A stretch of 33,933 bases of DNA, taken from the NCBI GenBank assembly GCA_024635995.1, contig JAGXHW010000007.1, forward strand, positions 1 to 33,933. Reading direction: 5' to 3'. A program made the translations under genes and the position numbers. The notes beneath the pieces are model-generated. The model made no database searches. It was not told the DNA's origin and saw nothing but the letters and a program-made list of their open reading frames with translations. This stretch comes from Clostridiaceae bacterium (GTDB lineage: Bacteria; Bacillota; Clostridia; Peptostreptococcales; Tindalliaceae). Shown here in pieces: positions 16,290-23,990 of this stretch (position 1 is its first letter; the number at the start of each line of letters is the position of its first letter).

Positions 16290-16532
16290 TTATTCCATCG
16301 CTTCTCGGATAGCTGATTCCGCCTCGTCTTCCTCAGGGAATCGGCCCAGGGATTTTTTCGAAAACAGGAGACTGTCCTCCAGCTTCACTTCAAAAACACC
16401 TCCGCCTGAAGGAATTAGCACCAATTCAACGATGCTGTCTTTGTGCTCATCCAGCAGGCTTTCTGCAAGGCCCACGGCCTTGTCTAGATATCCTCAGGCG
16501 ATGCAGTATTCAATGCTTATTTTTCGTCTCAT
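16290..16532 (-). CDS. SelW/SelT/SelH-like selenoprotein (Rdx family)
   Basis: Small thioredoxin-fold redox protein of the Rdx (SelW/SelT/SelH) family, 80 residues if UGA is read as selenocysteine. From the ATG at 16530-16532, with a perfect AAGGAGGA site upstream, the frame reads RRKISIEYCIA, then TGA (16494-16496), then GYLDKAVGLAESLL and on to the stop at 16290-16292. This gives Cys10-x-x-Sec13, exactly where the family has its CxxU or CxxC redox pair after the first beta strand. The remaining sequence (SIVELVLIPSGGGVFEV, then LLFSKK, GRFPEE) is typical Rdx. A stable hairpin follows the UGA. Ordinary gene calling would start at the internal ATG 16475 and lose the active site. Substrate unknown; a Cys-to-stop mutation is the alternative. 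Confidence 0.85.
16466..16482 (-). promoter_or_regulatory. Candidate bacterial SECIS hairpin
   Basis: On the minus strand, CAAGGCC-GTG-GGCCTTG forms a perfect 7-bp stem starting 11 nt after the UGA codon. Bacterial SECIS elements are short stem-loops at about this distance inside the coding sequence, often with G and U in the apical loop, recognised by SelB. Confidence 0.65.
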
Positions 16533-16566
16533 GAAAGTTCCTCCTTAATAGTTCCATTATTGCTAA

Positions 16567-17096
16567 CTTATCATCAGTTTTATACCCAACAAATTGAAAG
16601 AGTATCTCATTTGTAGTGAACATAATGATTACACCTTTGAAAACCGTAACATCATTATTGATTACATTCGAGATATGGGAGTCATTGACCCACAGGAAGA
16701 GCACAATTGGTCTATTTTACCAATTGAAACCGCTGGAAGACTTATTTTTAGAAGTACCCCTTAGATAAAGACTGCATTGAAAACGAAGGATTAACCAATG
16801 TAACCTACATCGGGGAAGAAGAGGAGTGGGGTCTTTACACCTATAACTTCCCAACGGTAGATGATTCAAAACCAGAAGAAGTAACAATACCTGAAGTTGT
16901 AGAAGTTGTAGAAGAAGAAAAGACAGAGACTACAACAGCAAAGGTACATGTTGTTCAATCTGGAGACAACCTATGGAACATTGCAATAGAGTGTTATGGT
17001 AATGGAAACTATTATCACCAAATATTTGAGGCAAATCAAGTAAAAATTAATCAAGCGGCATTGATCTATCCAGGACAGGAATTAATGATTCCATAG
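16567..17096 (+). pseudogene. Frameshifted protein with C-terminal LysM domain
   Basis: A first frame without start codon reads LKEYLICSEHNDYTFENRN and IIIDYIRDMGVIDPQEEHNW up to a TAG near 16763. A second frame opening around 16755 continues the same protein (LDKDCIENEGLTNVTYIGEE), passes a Glu/Val-rich linker (EVVEVVEEEKTETTT) and ends with a complete LysM domain (VHVVQSGDNLWNIAIECYG to LIYPGQELMIP) at the TAG 17094-17096. No ATG is available in the second frame before the last codons. One frameshift near 16755 joins the two parts; the N-terminus is lost. It was probably a wall-associated protein. Confidence 0.72.
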
Positions 17097-17181
17097 TCAT
17101 AAATCATTTATTCGAATGCAAAAAAAGAGCGTATCAATGATATTCTCTTTTTCCTTGTAAAAACACAAGTCATTCACAAAG

Positions 17182-17340
17182 ATGGAATGGGACGGCGGTT
17201 TATATGAAGGTGAAGTTAGAAGTTATGAAGGCGAGTTTCGGGATGACTCCTGCTGCGATTGTTGCATTAAAACCTGGGAAGATGGGTCGCGTTATGAAGG
17301 GGAATGGAAAGACTATGTAAAACTCGGCAGGGGAACCTAG
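17182..17340 (+). CDS. MORN-repeat fragment
   Basis: A 52-residue frame from an ATG at 17182 to TAG at 17338-17340. It contains MORN-type motifs: DGGLYEGEV, SYEGEFRDD and EDGSRYEGEWKDYVKLGRGT. MORN repeats mediate membrane or protein contacts. No ribosome-binding site is evident and only two to three repeats remain, so it may be a remnant of a larger MORN protein. A terminator follows 14 bp after the stop. Confidence 0.5.
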   Translation: MEWDGGLYEGEVRSYEGEFRDDSCCDCCIKTWEDGSRYEGEWKDYVKLGRGT

Positions 17341-17353
17341 TAGTTATTCCACT

Positions 17354-17382
17354 CCGCTTCCTCTTCGGGGAGGCGGTATTTT
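17354..17382 (+). terminator. Rho-independent terminator
   Basis: CCGCTTCC (17354-17361) / GGAGGCGG (17369-17376), with one G-T pair and a TCTTCGG-type loop, followed by TATTTT. Confidence 0.7.
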
Positions 17383-17423
17383 CAGTGGTGGAAAGATACG
17401 ATATATTGAAACATTTTGGTGCT

Positions 17424-17452
17424 TTGTGGTATGTATAGATAAATGATAAAAT
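17424..17452 (+). promoter_or_regulatory. Candidate promoter of GH18 gene
   Basis: TTGTGG (17424-17429), 17-bp spacer, and TAAAAT (17447-17452) with an extended -10 TG. The string ATGATAAAAT also occurs about 110 bp before the LysM-hydrolase gene and about 100 bp before the pirin gene. Confidence 0.45.
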
Positions 17453-17532
17453 ATGTGTGAAGTATAGCACAAATCATGCTTGAAGTGGAATACTGGTGTT
17501 TTTAACGATAGAAGTTAAGGAAGGGATCAACT

Positions 17533-19341
17533 ATGAAAAAGACAATGATTGTGATTTTGGCAGTTCTGCTGGCCTTGGCCCTGGTGGTTACAGCAGTGTT
17601 GAGTATAAATATTGAACTAAACCTGCGGATTCGCAGATGGGCCCAGGAGCTGCCGATAATGGGAGCTTATGAAACTTATGAACTTGCACCCCAGGTGGTA
17701 TACCTGGGGGAAGAGGGTGTCTTTGTTGAGCCATATACGGAAGACTTGCTGCGCATCAACGGGGAAACTGGCAAAACCCATTTCAATGCCTACTGGCTGT
17801 GGGATTCTCTTTACACTCATCATTACGATGACGTTAAGGGACAGACCAATGTAGTAGGCCCGGAGCATTTTATCACCATCTCCGATCAGGGAGAAGTCAC
17901 TGTTGACGATGTTCCGGAGAGTGTGCAGATTATTCCGGTGCACCTGGAAGAGAACACCTTTCTGCCTTATGAAGACCTGGCAGCTTTGGACGTTTTTGAT
18001 TCTCTGGGAATCCGGTTGCAGGAGGAAACAACCAGCGGCCATGTGATATTTTCCAACGACTACCTGCCTTACCAGCAGCTGGAGCTGGAACCTGGTCAGC
18101 TGGTGTTTGAGGACGTTGAACTGATGAATGACTACCGGGATAAACGCCTGTCCCTGGAGACTTACATTGAGTGGCAGGACATGCGGGAACCCACCTGGAT
18201 TTTGGAAGAGTCTCTTGGAGGACCGGCTACAGCCTTTGTGTCCGGTGAGGAACAGATCACCGTGGTCACAGAGAAGGGCACCATTGGGGTGATCCGGGAA
18301 ACGGAAGACCGCCTGGCGGCCATGGAAATCATTCAAACGGCCAGGCTGCCAGAATGGCAACCGCCTCTGGATAGGCCTATTATGATGGTGTGGGAGGCCG
18401 TGTACGGTCGGAACCCTGATGTGGACACCTTACCGGATATGCCCGGGGTCAATGTGGTGTCTCCCACCTGGTACGGCCTAAGGGACGAGGAGGGAAACGT
18501 GTCCTCCATGGTGTCAAACGCGTACATTGGCTGGGCCAGGGACAACGGGTACCAGATCTGGGCCCTGGTTTCCAATGAATTTGACATTGACCGGACCCAT
18601 GCATTTTTAAAAAGTGCAGACGCCCGTGAACGGTTCATCGACGAGATGATCAGTGAGGCTCTGACCCATGGGTACGAGGGGATCAATGTGGACTTCGAGC
18701 ACATCTACATGGCGGACCGGGACCGGTTGACCCATTTCATCAATGAGCTGGCTTGGGCCATGAAGCAGCATGATTTGATCCTCTCCATGGACGTGACTAT
18801 CATGGGAGGCAGCGATAACTGGTCAAAATGCTACGACCACGAATACTTGGGCAAGATTGTGGATTACCTGATGATCATGACTTATGACGAACACTGGGCA
18901 TCCAGCCCCATCAGCGGGCCTGTGGCTTCCTACAACTGGGTGGAACAGAGCATGACCCAGCTGACCCAGGTGGTTGACCCGGACAGACTGGTACTGGGGC
19001 TACCCTTCTATACACGGGTTTGGCGGGAACAGCCTTCCACTGATCAGGCTGACAGTATGGTTAACCGGTCATCGGCCATCGGCATGGAAGCACAGGCCAA
19101 TTTTATTGAAAACAACGATCTTAATGTTTTTTGGGACGAAGAGTCAAAACTATACTACGCTGCTTTTATTGACGGGGAAGACTTGGTGAAAATCTGGGTG
19201 GAAAACGCAGAAACCCTTTCCATCCGGGCGGGCTTGGTCAATGAACTGGGCATGGCGGGCATTGCTGGCTGGCAGCGCAGTTTTGCCGCCGACGATGTGT
19301 GGCCGGCTCTGCGGGATGTTGTGTTCAGGAATGCAGATTGA
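17533..19341 (+). CDS. GH18 family cell-wall glycosidase
   Basis: A 602-residue envelope enzyme of glycoside hydrolase family 18, related to YaaH/YdhD/SleL-type N-acetylglucosaminidases that act on peptidoglycan or cortex. Residues 1-24 form an uncleaved-looking membrane anchor. About 250 residues without recognised LysM repeats follow; they include a beta-rich region resembling Cu-amine-oxidase-like wall domains. The catalytic barrel starts near 280 (IMMVWEAVYG). The GH18 signature is GINVDFEHI, with acid/base Glu389 and Asp387; the expected MTYDEHW segment follows near 455 and the closing GIAGWQRSFA near 580. AGGAAGGG precedes the ATG. A sporulation or germination role is possible but not shown. 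Confidence 0.88.
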   Translation: MKKTMIVILAVLLALALVVTAVLSINIELNLRIRRWAQELPIMGAYETYELAPQVVYLGEEGVFVEPYTEDLLRINGETGKTHFNAYWLWDSLYTHHYDDVKGQTNVVGPEHFITISDQGEVTVDDVPESVQIIPVHLEENTFLPYEDLAALDVFDSLGIRLQEETTSGHVIFSNDYLPYQQLELEPGQLVFEDVELMNDYRDKRLSLETYIEWQDMREPTWILEESLGGPATAFVSGEEQITVVTEKGTIGVIRETEDRLAAMEIIQTARLPEWQPPLDRPIMMVWEAVYGRNPDVDTLPDMPGVNVVSPTWYGLRDEEGNVSSMVSNAYIGWARDNGYQIWALVSNEFDIDRTHAFLKSADARERFIDEMISEALTHGYEGINVDFEHIYMADRDRLTHFINELAWAMKQHDLILSMDVTIMGGSDNWSKCYDHEYLGKIVDYLMIMTYDEHWASSPISGPVASYNWVEQSMTQLTQVVDPDRLVLGLPFYTRVWREQPSTDQADSMVNRSSAIGMEAQANFIENNDLNVFWDEESKLYYAAFIDGEDLVKIWVENAETLSIRAGLVNELGMAGIAGWQRSFAADDVWPALRDVVFRNAD

Positions 19342-19388
19342 TGAAGCAGGGAAAAAATGAAGAAAAAATTAGGTGAAGGAGTGATCGA

Positions 19389-19694
19389 ATGTCAACACTG
19401 CGACCGATTGTAGAAAAATTTGTCATAGAACAGGAACACTGGGTAGGAAACGGTTTTCGGGTGAGGAATTATTTTCCCGGAGGAAGAAATCTGCTTCAGC
19501 GATTTTCTCCTTATGCGCTGATGGATTATAACGCTCCAAAAGAATTTAAACCTTCAACGCTCATTGTCCTCAGCGGTGAGCCCTTAAACGAACCCGCTGT
19601 TGCAGGAGGCCCCTTTGTGATGAATACCAGGGAAGAACTGGAACAGGCTTTTCAGGACTATAGAGACGGAAAATTTGGAACAGAAGATTTTTAA
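19389..19694 (+). pseudogene. Pirin with internal in-frame deletion
   Basis: The 101-residue frame joins the first 57 residues of a pirin (RPIVEKFVIEQEHWVGNG ... KPST) to the last 44 (LIVLSGEPLNEP ... FGTEDF). Aligned with the full-length pirin at 26861-27739 (292 residues) it lacks 191 codons, that is the metal-binding cupin core. The start retains a good GGAG site. CTCAT occurs at the junction and, in the intact paralogue, near both deletion ends, suggesting loss between short direct repeats. The product cannot be a working pirin, although the frame is open and may be translated. Confidence 0.85.
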
Positions 19695-19711
19695 TATTGA
19701 ACGAAATTGTA

Positions 19712-19748
19712 GCAGTCAACCAGGGATCTTTGATCACCAGATGGCTGC
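19712..19748. repeat. Intergenic hairpin repeat, copy A
   Basis: Ends GCAGTCA / TGGCTGC pair across a loop containing GGATCTTTGATCACCAGA. Related to copies at 20304-20340 and 21204-21226, each just after a gene end. Confidence 0.5.
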
Positions 19749-19797
19749 TATTGCTCATCATGGCGAAACATTTACTGAAAAGTTAGCGTAGTAGAAG

Positions 19798-19857
19798 ATG
19801 AACAAAACCACATTTATTCCGAGGATTGAAGCGATACTGTCACACAGGTATGATTAA
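19798..19857 (+). pseudogene. 5' fragment of terpene-cyclase-like gene
   Basis: Twenty codons from ATG to TAA reading MNKTTFIPRIEAILSHRYD, matching the start of the protein at 21269-22111 (DKQYLSDVEAILSHRHD). The rest of the gene is absent. It is a truncated second copy. Confidence 0.65.
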
Positions 19858-19968
19858 CGCCAAAATGTTTAAGGCCAAATCAATCTGATCTACTAAGCAG
19901 GGATATTTACAGAATTAGGAGAATGTACATGAAATCGTTGAAAGACGACTGAAGCAAGGAGTGTTTTG

Positions 19969-20280
19969 ATGAATTCCGGAACTTGGATTGCCATTTACAT
20001 GCCATTGTTTATTTTGTTCTTTGTCATTTTTCCTCAGCAAAGTCAAATGCAGAGCCAAGCATCTAGAATGATAACGAAAAAAAGGAGGGCGAGAAAGTTG
20101 AATCATGAACTGATTAAGAAATACATTGGAAGGGTGTGCAAAATAACCACCGGCTCCTATGGAACAACTACTTCAGGGAAAATACTTGATGTTACAGAAA
20201 ACTGGATTGAAATAGAAACCCGAAAAGGGATTGAATTAATGAACGCCGAATTCGTACAGAATATCAAAGTAGTGAATTAG
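19969..20280 (+). CDS. Membrane-anchored Sm-like small protein (DUF6897-like)
   Basis: A 103-residue protein. A hydrophobic N-terminal helix (WIAIYMPLFILFFVIFP, residues about 6-22) is followed by a basic stretch (KKRRARK) and a small beta-barrel-like domain: LIKKYIGRVCKITTGSYGTT, then SGKILDVTENWIEIETRKG and ELMNAEFVQNIKVV. The second part resembles the short Sm/Lsm-like proteins of Clostridia (DUF6897 type) that normally stand alone without a membrane helix. A second start could exist at a TTG (20098-20100) following AAAGGAGGGCGAGAAAG, which would give the soluble form only; this is a plausible alternative. AAGGAG at 19956-19961 supports the long form. Function unknown. Confidence 0.7.
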   Translation: MNSGTWIAIYMPLFILFFVIFPQQSQMQSQASRMITKKRRARKLNHELIKKYIGRVCKITTGSYGTTTSGKILDVTENWIEIETRKGIELMNAEFVQNIKVVN

Positions 20281-20303
20281 AGGAAAGGTGCATCGGGCAA
20301 GAA

Positions 20304-20340
20304 GCAGCCATTTAGTGCTCTTTGGTTACCAGATGGCTGC
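20304..20340. repeat. Intergenic hairpin repeat, copy B
   Basis: Perfect 7-bp ends GCAGCCA / TGGCTGC with inner TCTTTGGTTACCAGA. Related to copies A and C. No T tract follows, so it is not a clear terminator. Confidence 0.5.
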
Positions 20341-20397
20341 TTATATCAATGGAAAAATCTTTCTGTTAAAAACGACTTGGAGAAGAAGGGGATGACG

Positions 20398-21198
20398 ATG
20401 ATGGATGAGATTGGCGCTTTCAAAATAGAAACATTTCCTGCAAGCCGTGTTTCAACCATTGATGTAGGCATCATGGGAAAGAAGAAGCATCACATGGCAG
20501 CGTTGATTGAACTGGATGTTACAGAGGCCCGAAAATCAATTCGGGAGGCTCGGAAAACTTCAAAAAATATTTCTTTCAATGCCTGGCTTATAAAATGCGT
20601 TAGCCAGGCTGTTTCTGAATGCAAATCCCTTCACGGCATACGCAAAGGCAAACGCAGTGTTGTCATTTTTGAGGAAGTGGACATTTCCATTGTGATCGAG
20701 CGAGAAGTGGACGGCATGAAAGTCCCCCTGCCTTATGTGATTCGAAAAACCAATGAAAAATCGGTTGAAGAAATCTATGAAGAGATTCAGAGTGGCAAGT
20801 CTCAACCCATCACCGGTGAAGCCGACTATGTTTTGGGTAGAAAAGAAAACAAATGGCAGGCTACCATTTATTACCGGATTCCCGGATTTCTGAGACGGCT
20901 GGCGTGGAAGTATATTCTGGCAAACCCCATGATCATTAAAAAAAACATGGGCACTGTGATGATGACCATGGTTGGTATGATGGGTCGGATCAATGGCTGG
21001 GTACTGCCTGTCAGCATCCATCCGCTCAGCTTTGCGGTGGGCTCTATTATCAAAAAACCGGGTGTCGTGGACAATCGCATCGAAATACGTGAATTTCTGC
21101 AGTTGACAGTGTTGGTGGATCATGATGTGGTTGATGGCGCACCAGCTGTACGGGCCCTTACTTCATTGTCCAGAATGATTGAAAGAGGGTATAAATAA
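20398..21198 (+). CDS. Stand-alone 2-oxoacid dehydrogenase E2-type acyltransferase domain
   Basis: A 266-residue protein with the catalytic (chloramphenicol-acetyltransferase-like) domain of E2 dihydrolipoamide acyltransferases. Seen are FNAWLIKCVSQAV near 55-68, VDISIVIEREVDG near 94 and the C-terminal active-site motif HDVVDG with His242 and Asp246. E2 proteins normally carry an N-terminal lipoyl domain and subunit-binding domain; both are absent, as is any E1 or E3 gene nearby. It may therefore transfer acyl groups from CoA to another acceptor, or form an E2-like core. Three ATG codons occur at 20392, 20398 and 20401; AAGGGG spacing favours 20398 or 20401. No transmembrane segment is firm, though 175-205 is hydrophobic. 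Confidence 0.82.
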   Translation: MMDEIGAFKIETFPASRVSTIDVGIMGKKKHHMAALIELDVTEARKSIREARKTSKNISFNAWLIKCVSQAVSECKSLHGIRKGKRSVVIFEEVDISIVIEREVDGMKVPLPYVIRKTNEKSVEEIYEEIQSGKSQPITGEADYVLGRKENKWQATIYYRIPGFLRRLAWKYILANPMIIKKNMGTVMMTMVGMMGRINGWVLPVSIHPLSFAVGSIIKKPGVVDNRIEIREFLQLTVLVDHDVVDGAPAVRALTSLSRMIERGYK

Positions 21199-21203
21199 AT
21201 CAT

Positions 21204-21226
21204 CCAAGGATCCTTAATCACCAGAT
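21204..21226. repeat. Intergenic repeat, copy C
   Basis: Contains CCAAGGATCCTTAATCACCAGAT, close to the inner part of copy A; the outer arms are lost. It follows the acyltransferase stop codon. Confidence 0.4.
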
Positions 21227-21268
21227 TTGACAGACCTGTTAAATTGAGTTTATCAAGGAGGTGAAGAA

Positions 21269-22111
21269 ATGGCAATAGACAAACAATACTTATCTGATGT
21301 TGAAGCAATTCTGTCACACAGGCATGACCAGGGCGCAGACTACTGGACCACTCCTGACAAAAGACTAATAAAAGGATCACCATTTTCCATGATTGATTGC
21401 ATATTTTACCTGTTAGAGTTGGGTATGGAATCCACCGATCCGGTACTTAAAGAATGTGCCGCCCTGATCTTTAGCACATGTCAAGAAGATGGTAGATTCA
21501 GATTGTATCCGAAAGGCTCTATTTACCCATGCCATACCGCTCATGCTGCCAATGTGCTTTGTCACATGGGATACACTCACGATAGGAGATTGGAGAAGAC
21601 CTTACAACATCTTTTAGATATCCAATATTCAGATGGTGGTTGGCGTTGCAATAAGTTTAGCTATGGTAGAGGACCAGAAACAGAGTATTCAAATCCCTTC
21701 CCCACACTTAATATTTTGAACGCATTCCGCTTTAGTGACTCTTTAAATAAAGAACCTGCACTTGACAGAGCTGTGGAGTTTTTGCTTGAACATTGGACGA
21801 TTCGGAAACCTATTGGTCCTTGTCATTACGGAATGGGAACGTTGTTCATTCAGGTGGAATATCCCTTTCGAAACTATAATCTTTTTGTATATGTTTATGT
21901 ATTATCCTTTTATGACTGCGCAAAAGAAGACCCTCGATTTCTGAAAGCTTTAAGAGCACTGGAATCCAAAATGAAGGATGGTCAGATTGTTGTTGAACGT
22001 ATTGTTCCGAAATTGGCCACGTTTTCTTTCTGCAAAAAAGGAAAACCAAGCGCATTGGCAACAATACGTTATCGCGAAATTTTAAAAAATCTTGGTAGAA
22101 TTGATAGGTAA
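21269..22111 (+). CDS. Prenyltransferase/squalene-cyclase-fold protein
   Basis: A 280-residue alpha/alpha-toroid protein of the prenyltransferase/terpene cyclase superfamily. The toroid repeats show as ALIFSTCQEDGRFRLYP, TLQHLLDIQYSDGGWRCNKF and AVEFLLEHWTIRKPIGP, with the DGGW-type QW-like element. Real squalene-hopene cyclases are about 600 residues with a DXDD motif, which I do not see, so cyclisation is not expected. Cys and His residues (PCHTAHAANVLCHMG, GPCHYGMG) might bind a metal as in protein prenyltransferase beta subunits. GGAGGTGA precedes the ATG. A 5' fragment copy lies at 19798-19857. The role is unknown. Confidence 0.72.
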   Translation: MAIDKQYLSDVEAILSHRHDQGADYWTTPDKRLIKGSPFSMIDCIFYLLELGMESTDPVLKECAALIFSTCQEDGRFRLYPKGSIYPCHTAHAANVLCHMGYTHDRRLEKTLQHLLDIQYSDGGWRCNKFSYGRGPETEYSNPFPTLNILNAFRFSDSLNKEPALDRAVEFLLEHWTIRKPIGPCHYGMGTLFIQVEYPFRNYNLFVYVYVLSFYDCAKEDPRFLKALRALESKMKDGQIVVERIVPKLATFSFCKKGKPSALATIRYREILKNLGRIDR

Positions 22112-22147
22112 TGTTGATGATGCGTTCAAAAAACATTTGAAAATGTC

Positions 22148-22249
22148 TTTTTACCGGCATCTGAAACGTATAAATATTACAACAAATTAATATGGCATGA
22201 CAGTTATGCAGAATGCATTTCAATTGAAGAAACCTTGGAAAGAATGTGA
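22148..22249 (+). pseudogene. 3' fragment of cysteine hydrolase gene
   Basis: The frame reads FLPASETYKYYNKLIWHDSY and AECISIEETLERM before TGA, matching the end of the isochorismatase-type hydrolase at 25261-25791 (FLNASETYRYYNDFIWNGRY, AECTSLEETLERM). The catalytic part is missing. Confidence 0.75.
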
Positions 22250-22392
22250 CAAGGGCGTTCAGAATAAAAAATAACTGTGACAGGTGTGTAATGATAATTG
22301 CAGGAAAACAATTCAACTGATTTCCGTATTAGAAAAAGAATAGTTGAGCGAAGGTAGATTAAATAGAGAATGACTGAAACAGGAGGCTTACA

Positions 22393-23274
22393 ATGAAACC
22401 TATGAAAAATCAGGGTCATATTCACATTGAAGAGTTGTTTTTCAGTTACGTCCCACGACAGCCTTTGATTCGTGACATGTCATTTCACGTGTCACCCGGT
22501 GAAATATTTGGGTTTTTAGGGCCTTCCGGTGCAGGAAAAAGTACATTGCAAAAAATCCTCACCGGTGTCCTGAACCAGTATACCGGCAGTGTGTTGGTGA
22601 ATGGCCAGGAGGTTAAAAGCAGGAAAGCCCATTTTTACGAAGAGATCGGCGTCGATTTCGAGTTTCCCAGCCTGTACGGAAAATTCACCGCCCTGGAAAA
22701 CCTTGATTTTTTTGGGTCCCTGTACCAAAAAGAATTGTTGTCGGCCAATGACCTACTGGAAATGGTGGGTCTGCAACACGATGCTCACCGCCGGGTGTCT
22801 GATTTTTCCAAGGGAATGAAGTCCCGGTTGAACTTTATTAAAGCTTTGATCCATCAACCCCAAATGCTGTTTCTTGATGAGCCCACCAGCGGTCTTGACC
22901 CCTCCAACGCACGGCAGATGAAAAACATCATCCTTGAGCAGAAAAAACAGGGCAAAACCATCATTCTCACCACCCACAACATGCACGATGCCGCTGAGGT
23001 CTGTGACCGGGTGGCCTTTATTGTGGACGGCCAGATTCGGGCCCTGGACACCCCTTACCGTCTGATCATGAAAAAGGGAGGGCAACAGGTGATGTACCGT
23101 TATCTTGAGAAGGAGCAGGAGCAGGAGCAGGTGGGCTCCACTCCTCTAAACCAGTTATCACAGGACTTGCTGTTGCAGCAGCTCATGGCCGACAACCGGA
23201 TTCTCAGCATTCATTCCAGCGAACCCACCCTGGAAGATGTGTTCATCGATGTGACGGGGAGGGCTCTCCAATGA
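22393..23274 (+). CDS. ABC transporter ATP-binding protein
   Basis: A 293-residue nucleotide-binding subunit of an ABC exporter. Walker A GPSGAGKST is at 43-51, the signature is FSKGMKSR (a variant of LSGGQ) near 138, Walker B ends in Asp162-Glu163 (LFLDEPTSGLDP) and the switch His lies in TTHNMHDA. The approximately 75-residue C-terminal extension, with a short EQEQEQ run, is common in DrrA-like exporters. AGGAGG precedes the ATG. The stop overlaps the start of the first permease by four bases, so the three genes to 24721 form one translationally coupled unit. The layout (one ATPase, two permeases) resembles the Rv2686c-Rv2688c fluoroquinolone exporter of Mycobacterium; substrate is not predictable. 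Confidence 0.93.
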   Translation: MKPMKNQGHIHIEELFFSYVPRQPLIRDMSFHVSPGEIFGFLGPSGAGKSTLQKILTGVLNQYTGSVLVNGQEVKSRKAHFYEEIGVDFEFPSLYGKFTALENLDFFGSLYQKELLSANDLLEMVGLQHDAHRRVSDFSKGMKSRLNFIKALIHQPQMLFLDEPTSGLDPSNARQMKNIILEQKKQGKTIILTTHNMHDAAEVCDRVAFIVDGQIRALDTPYRLIMKKGGQQVMYRYLEKEQEQEQVGSTPLNQLSQDLLLQQLMADNRILSIHSSEPTLEDVFIDVTGRALQ

Positions 23275-23990
23275 ATCCGACACGCCTAAAGAAGGCTTTG
23301 ATCAATGACATTCGGTTTCAAGTCCGCTATGGGTTTTATCTGTTGTACCTGGTGGTCACGTTGATTTACCTGAGCCTGCTCTTTGCCCTTCCCATGGCCT
23401 GGCGGCCTGTGGCGGCGGTCATTGTTGTTTTTTCTGACCCCGCAGCACTGGGGTTGTTTTTCATGGGTGCCATTGTGCTTTTTGAAAAAAGTGAACGAAC
23501 CCTGGAATCTGTCTTCATTTCCCCCATGACCATTGATGAATACATCACTGCCAAAGTGCTGTCATTGTCTCTGATTTCCACGGTGGTGGGCCTGGTGCTG
23601 CTGGCGGTTGTCATTCCGGGTAGTTTACAGCTGCTGCCCCTGATCATTGGGTTATTCACAGGGTCCGTCCTATTTTCCCTGGCAGGGCTGCTCATTGCCA
23701 GCCGGGTCAATTCTCTGAACCAGTTTATGTTTGGGGTCATCCCCCTGAGCACATTCATTGCCCTTCCGGCCCTGTTGCACGTGTTTGGTGTGGGAAGAGG
23801 CTGGAAATTATGGCATCCAGGAGCATCTCTCATTCACTTATTGACCCTGGGGGCGTCCCCAGAATGGATGGGGTTTGGAGAGGTTATTCTTCCCATGGTG
23901 GTCATGCTGGTATGGACAGGTTTGTTTTGGAAACTGACCACACTGCAGGTGGGTATCATGGTTACCCGATTGGGAGGTGTGCAGCTATGA
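23271..23990 (+). CDS. ABC exporter permease, first subunit
   Basis: A 239-residue membrane protein with about six hydrophobic helices and no other domain. Loop sequence KSERTLESVFISPMTIDEYI, between the second and third helices, is the typical ABC-2-type coupling segment (family pattern E-x-x-x-T-x-x-x-L/I...SP), which contacts the ATPase. It overlaps the ATPase gene by four bases (ATGA) and is overlapped in turn by the second permease at 23987. The two permeases likely pair as a heterodimer. No substrate information is visible. Confidence 0.85.
   Translation: MNPTRLKKALINDIRFQVRYGFYLLYLVVTLIYLSLLFALPMAWRPVAAVIVVFSDPAALGLFFMGAIVLFEKSERTLESVFISPMTIDEYITAKVLSLSLISTVVGLVLLAVVIPGSLQLLPLIIGLFTGSVLFSLAGLLIASRVNSLNQFMFGVIPLSTFIALPALLHVFGVGRGWKLWHPGASLIHLLTLGASPEWMGFGEVILPMVVMLVWTGLFWKLTTLQVGIMVTRLGGVQL

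Noticed and set aside
17121-17152. AAAAAGAG/CTCTTTTT hairpin after the LysM remnant as a terminator
   Set aside because: A/T-only stem with little stability and no further T tract.
17617-18360. 247-residue minus-strand open frame
   Set aside because: Antisense to the GH18 gene with no recognisable domain; the plus frame is clearly the real one.
23810-23986. N-terminal extension of the second ABC permease
   Set aside because: It overlaps the first permease out of frame; the ATGA overlap at 23987 gives the natural start.
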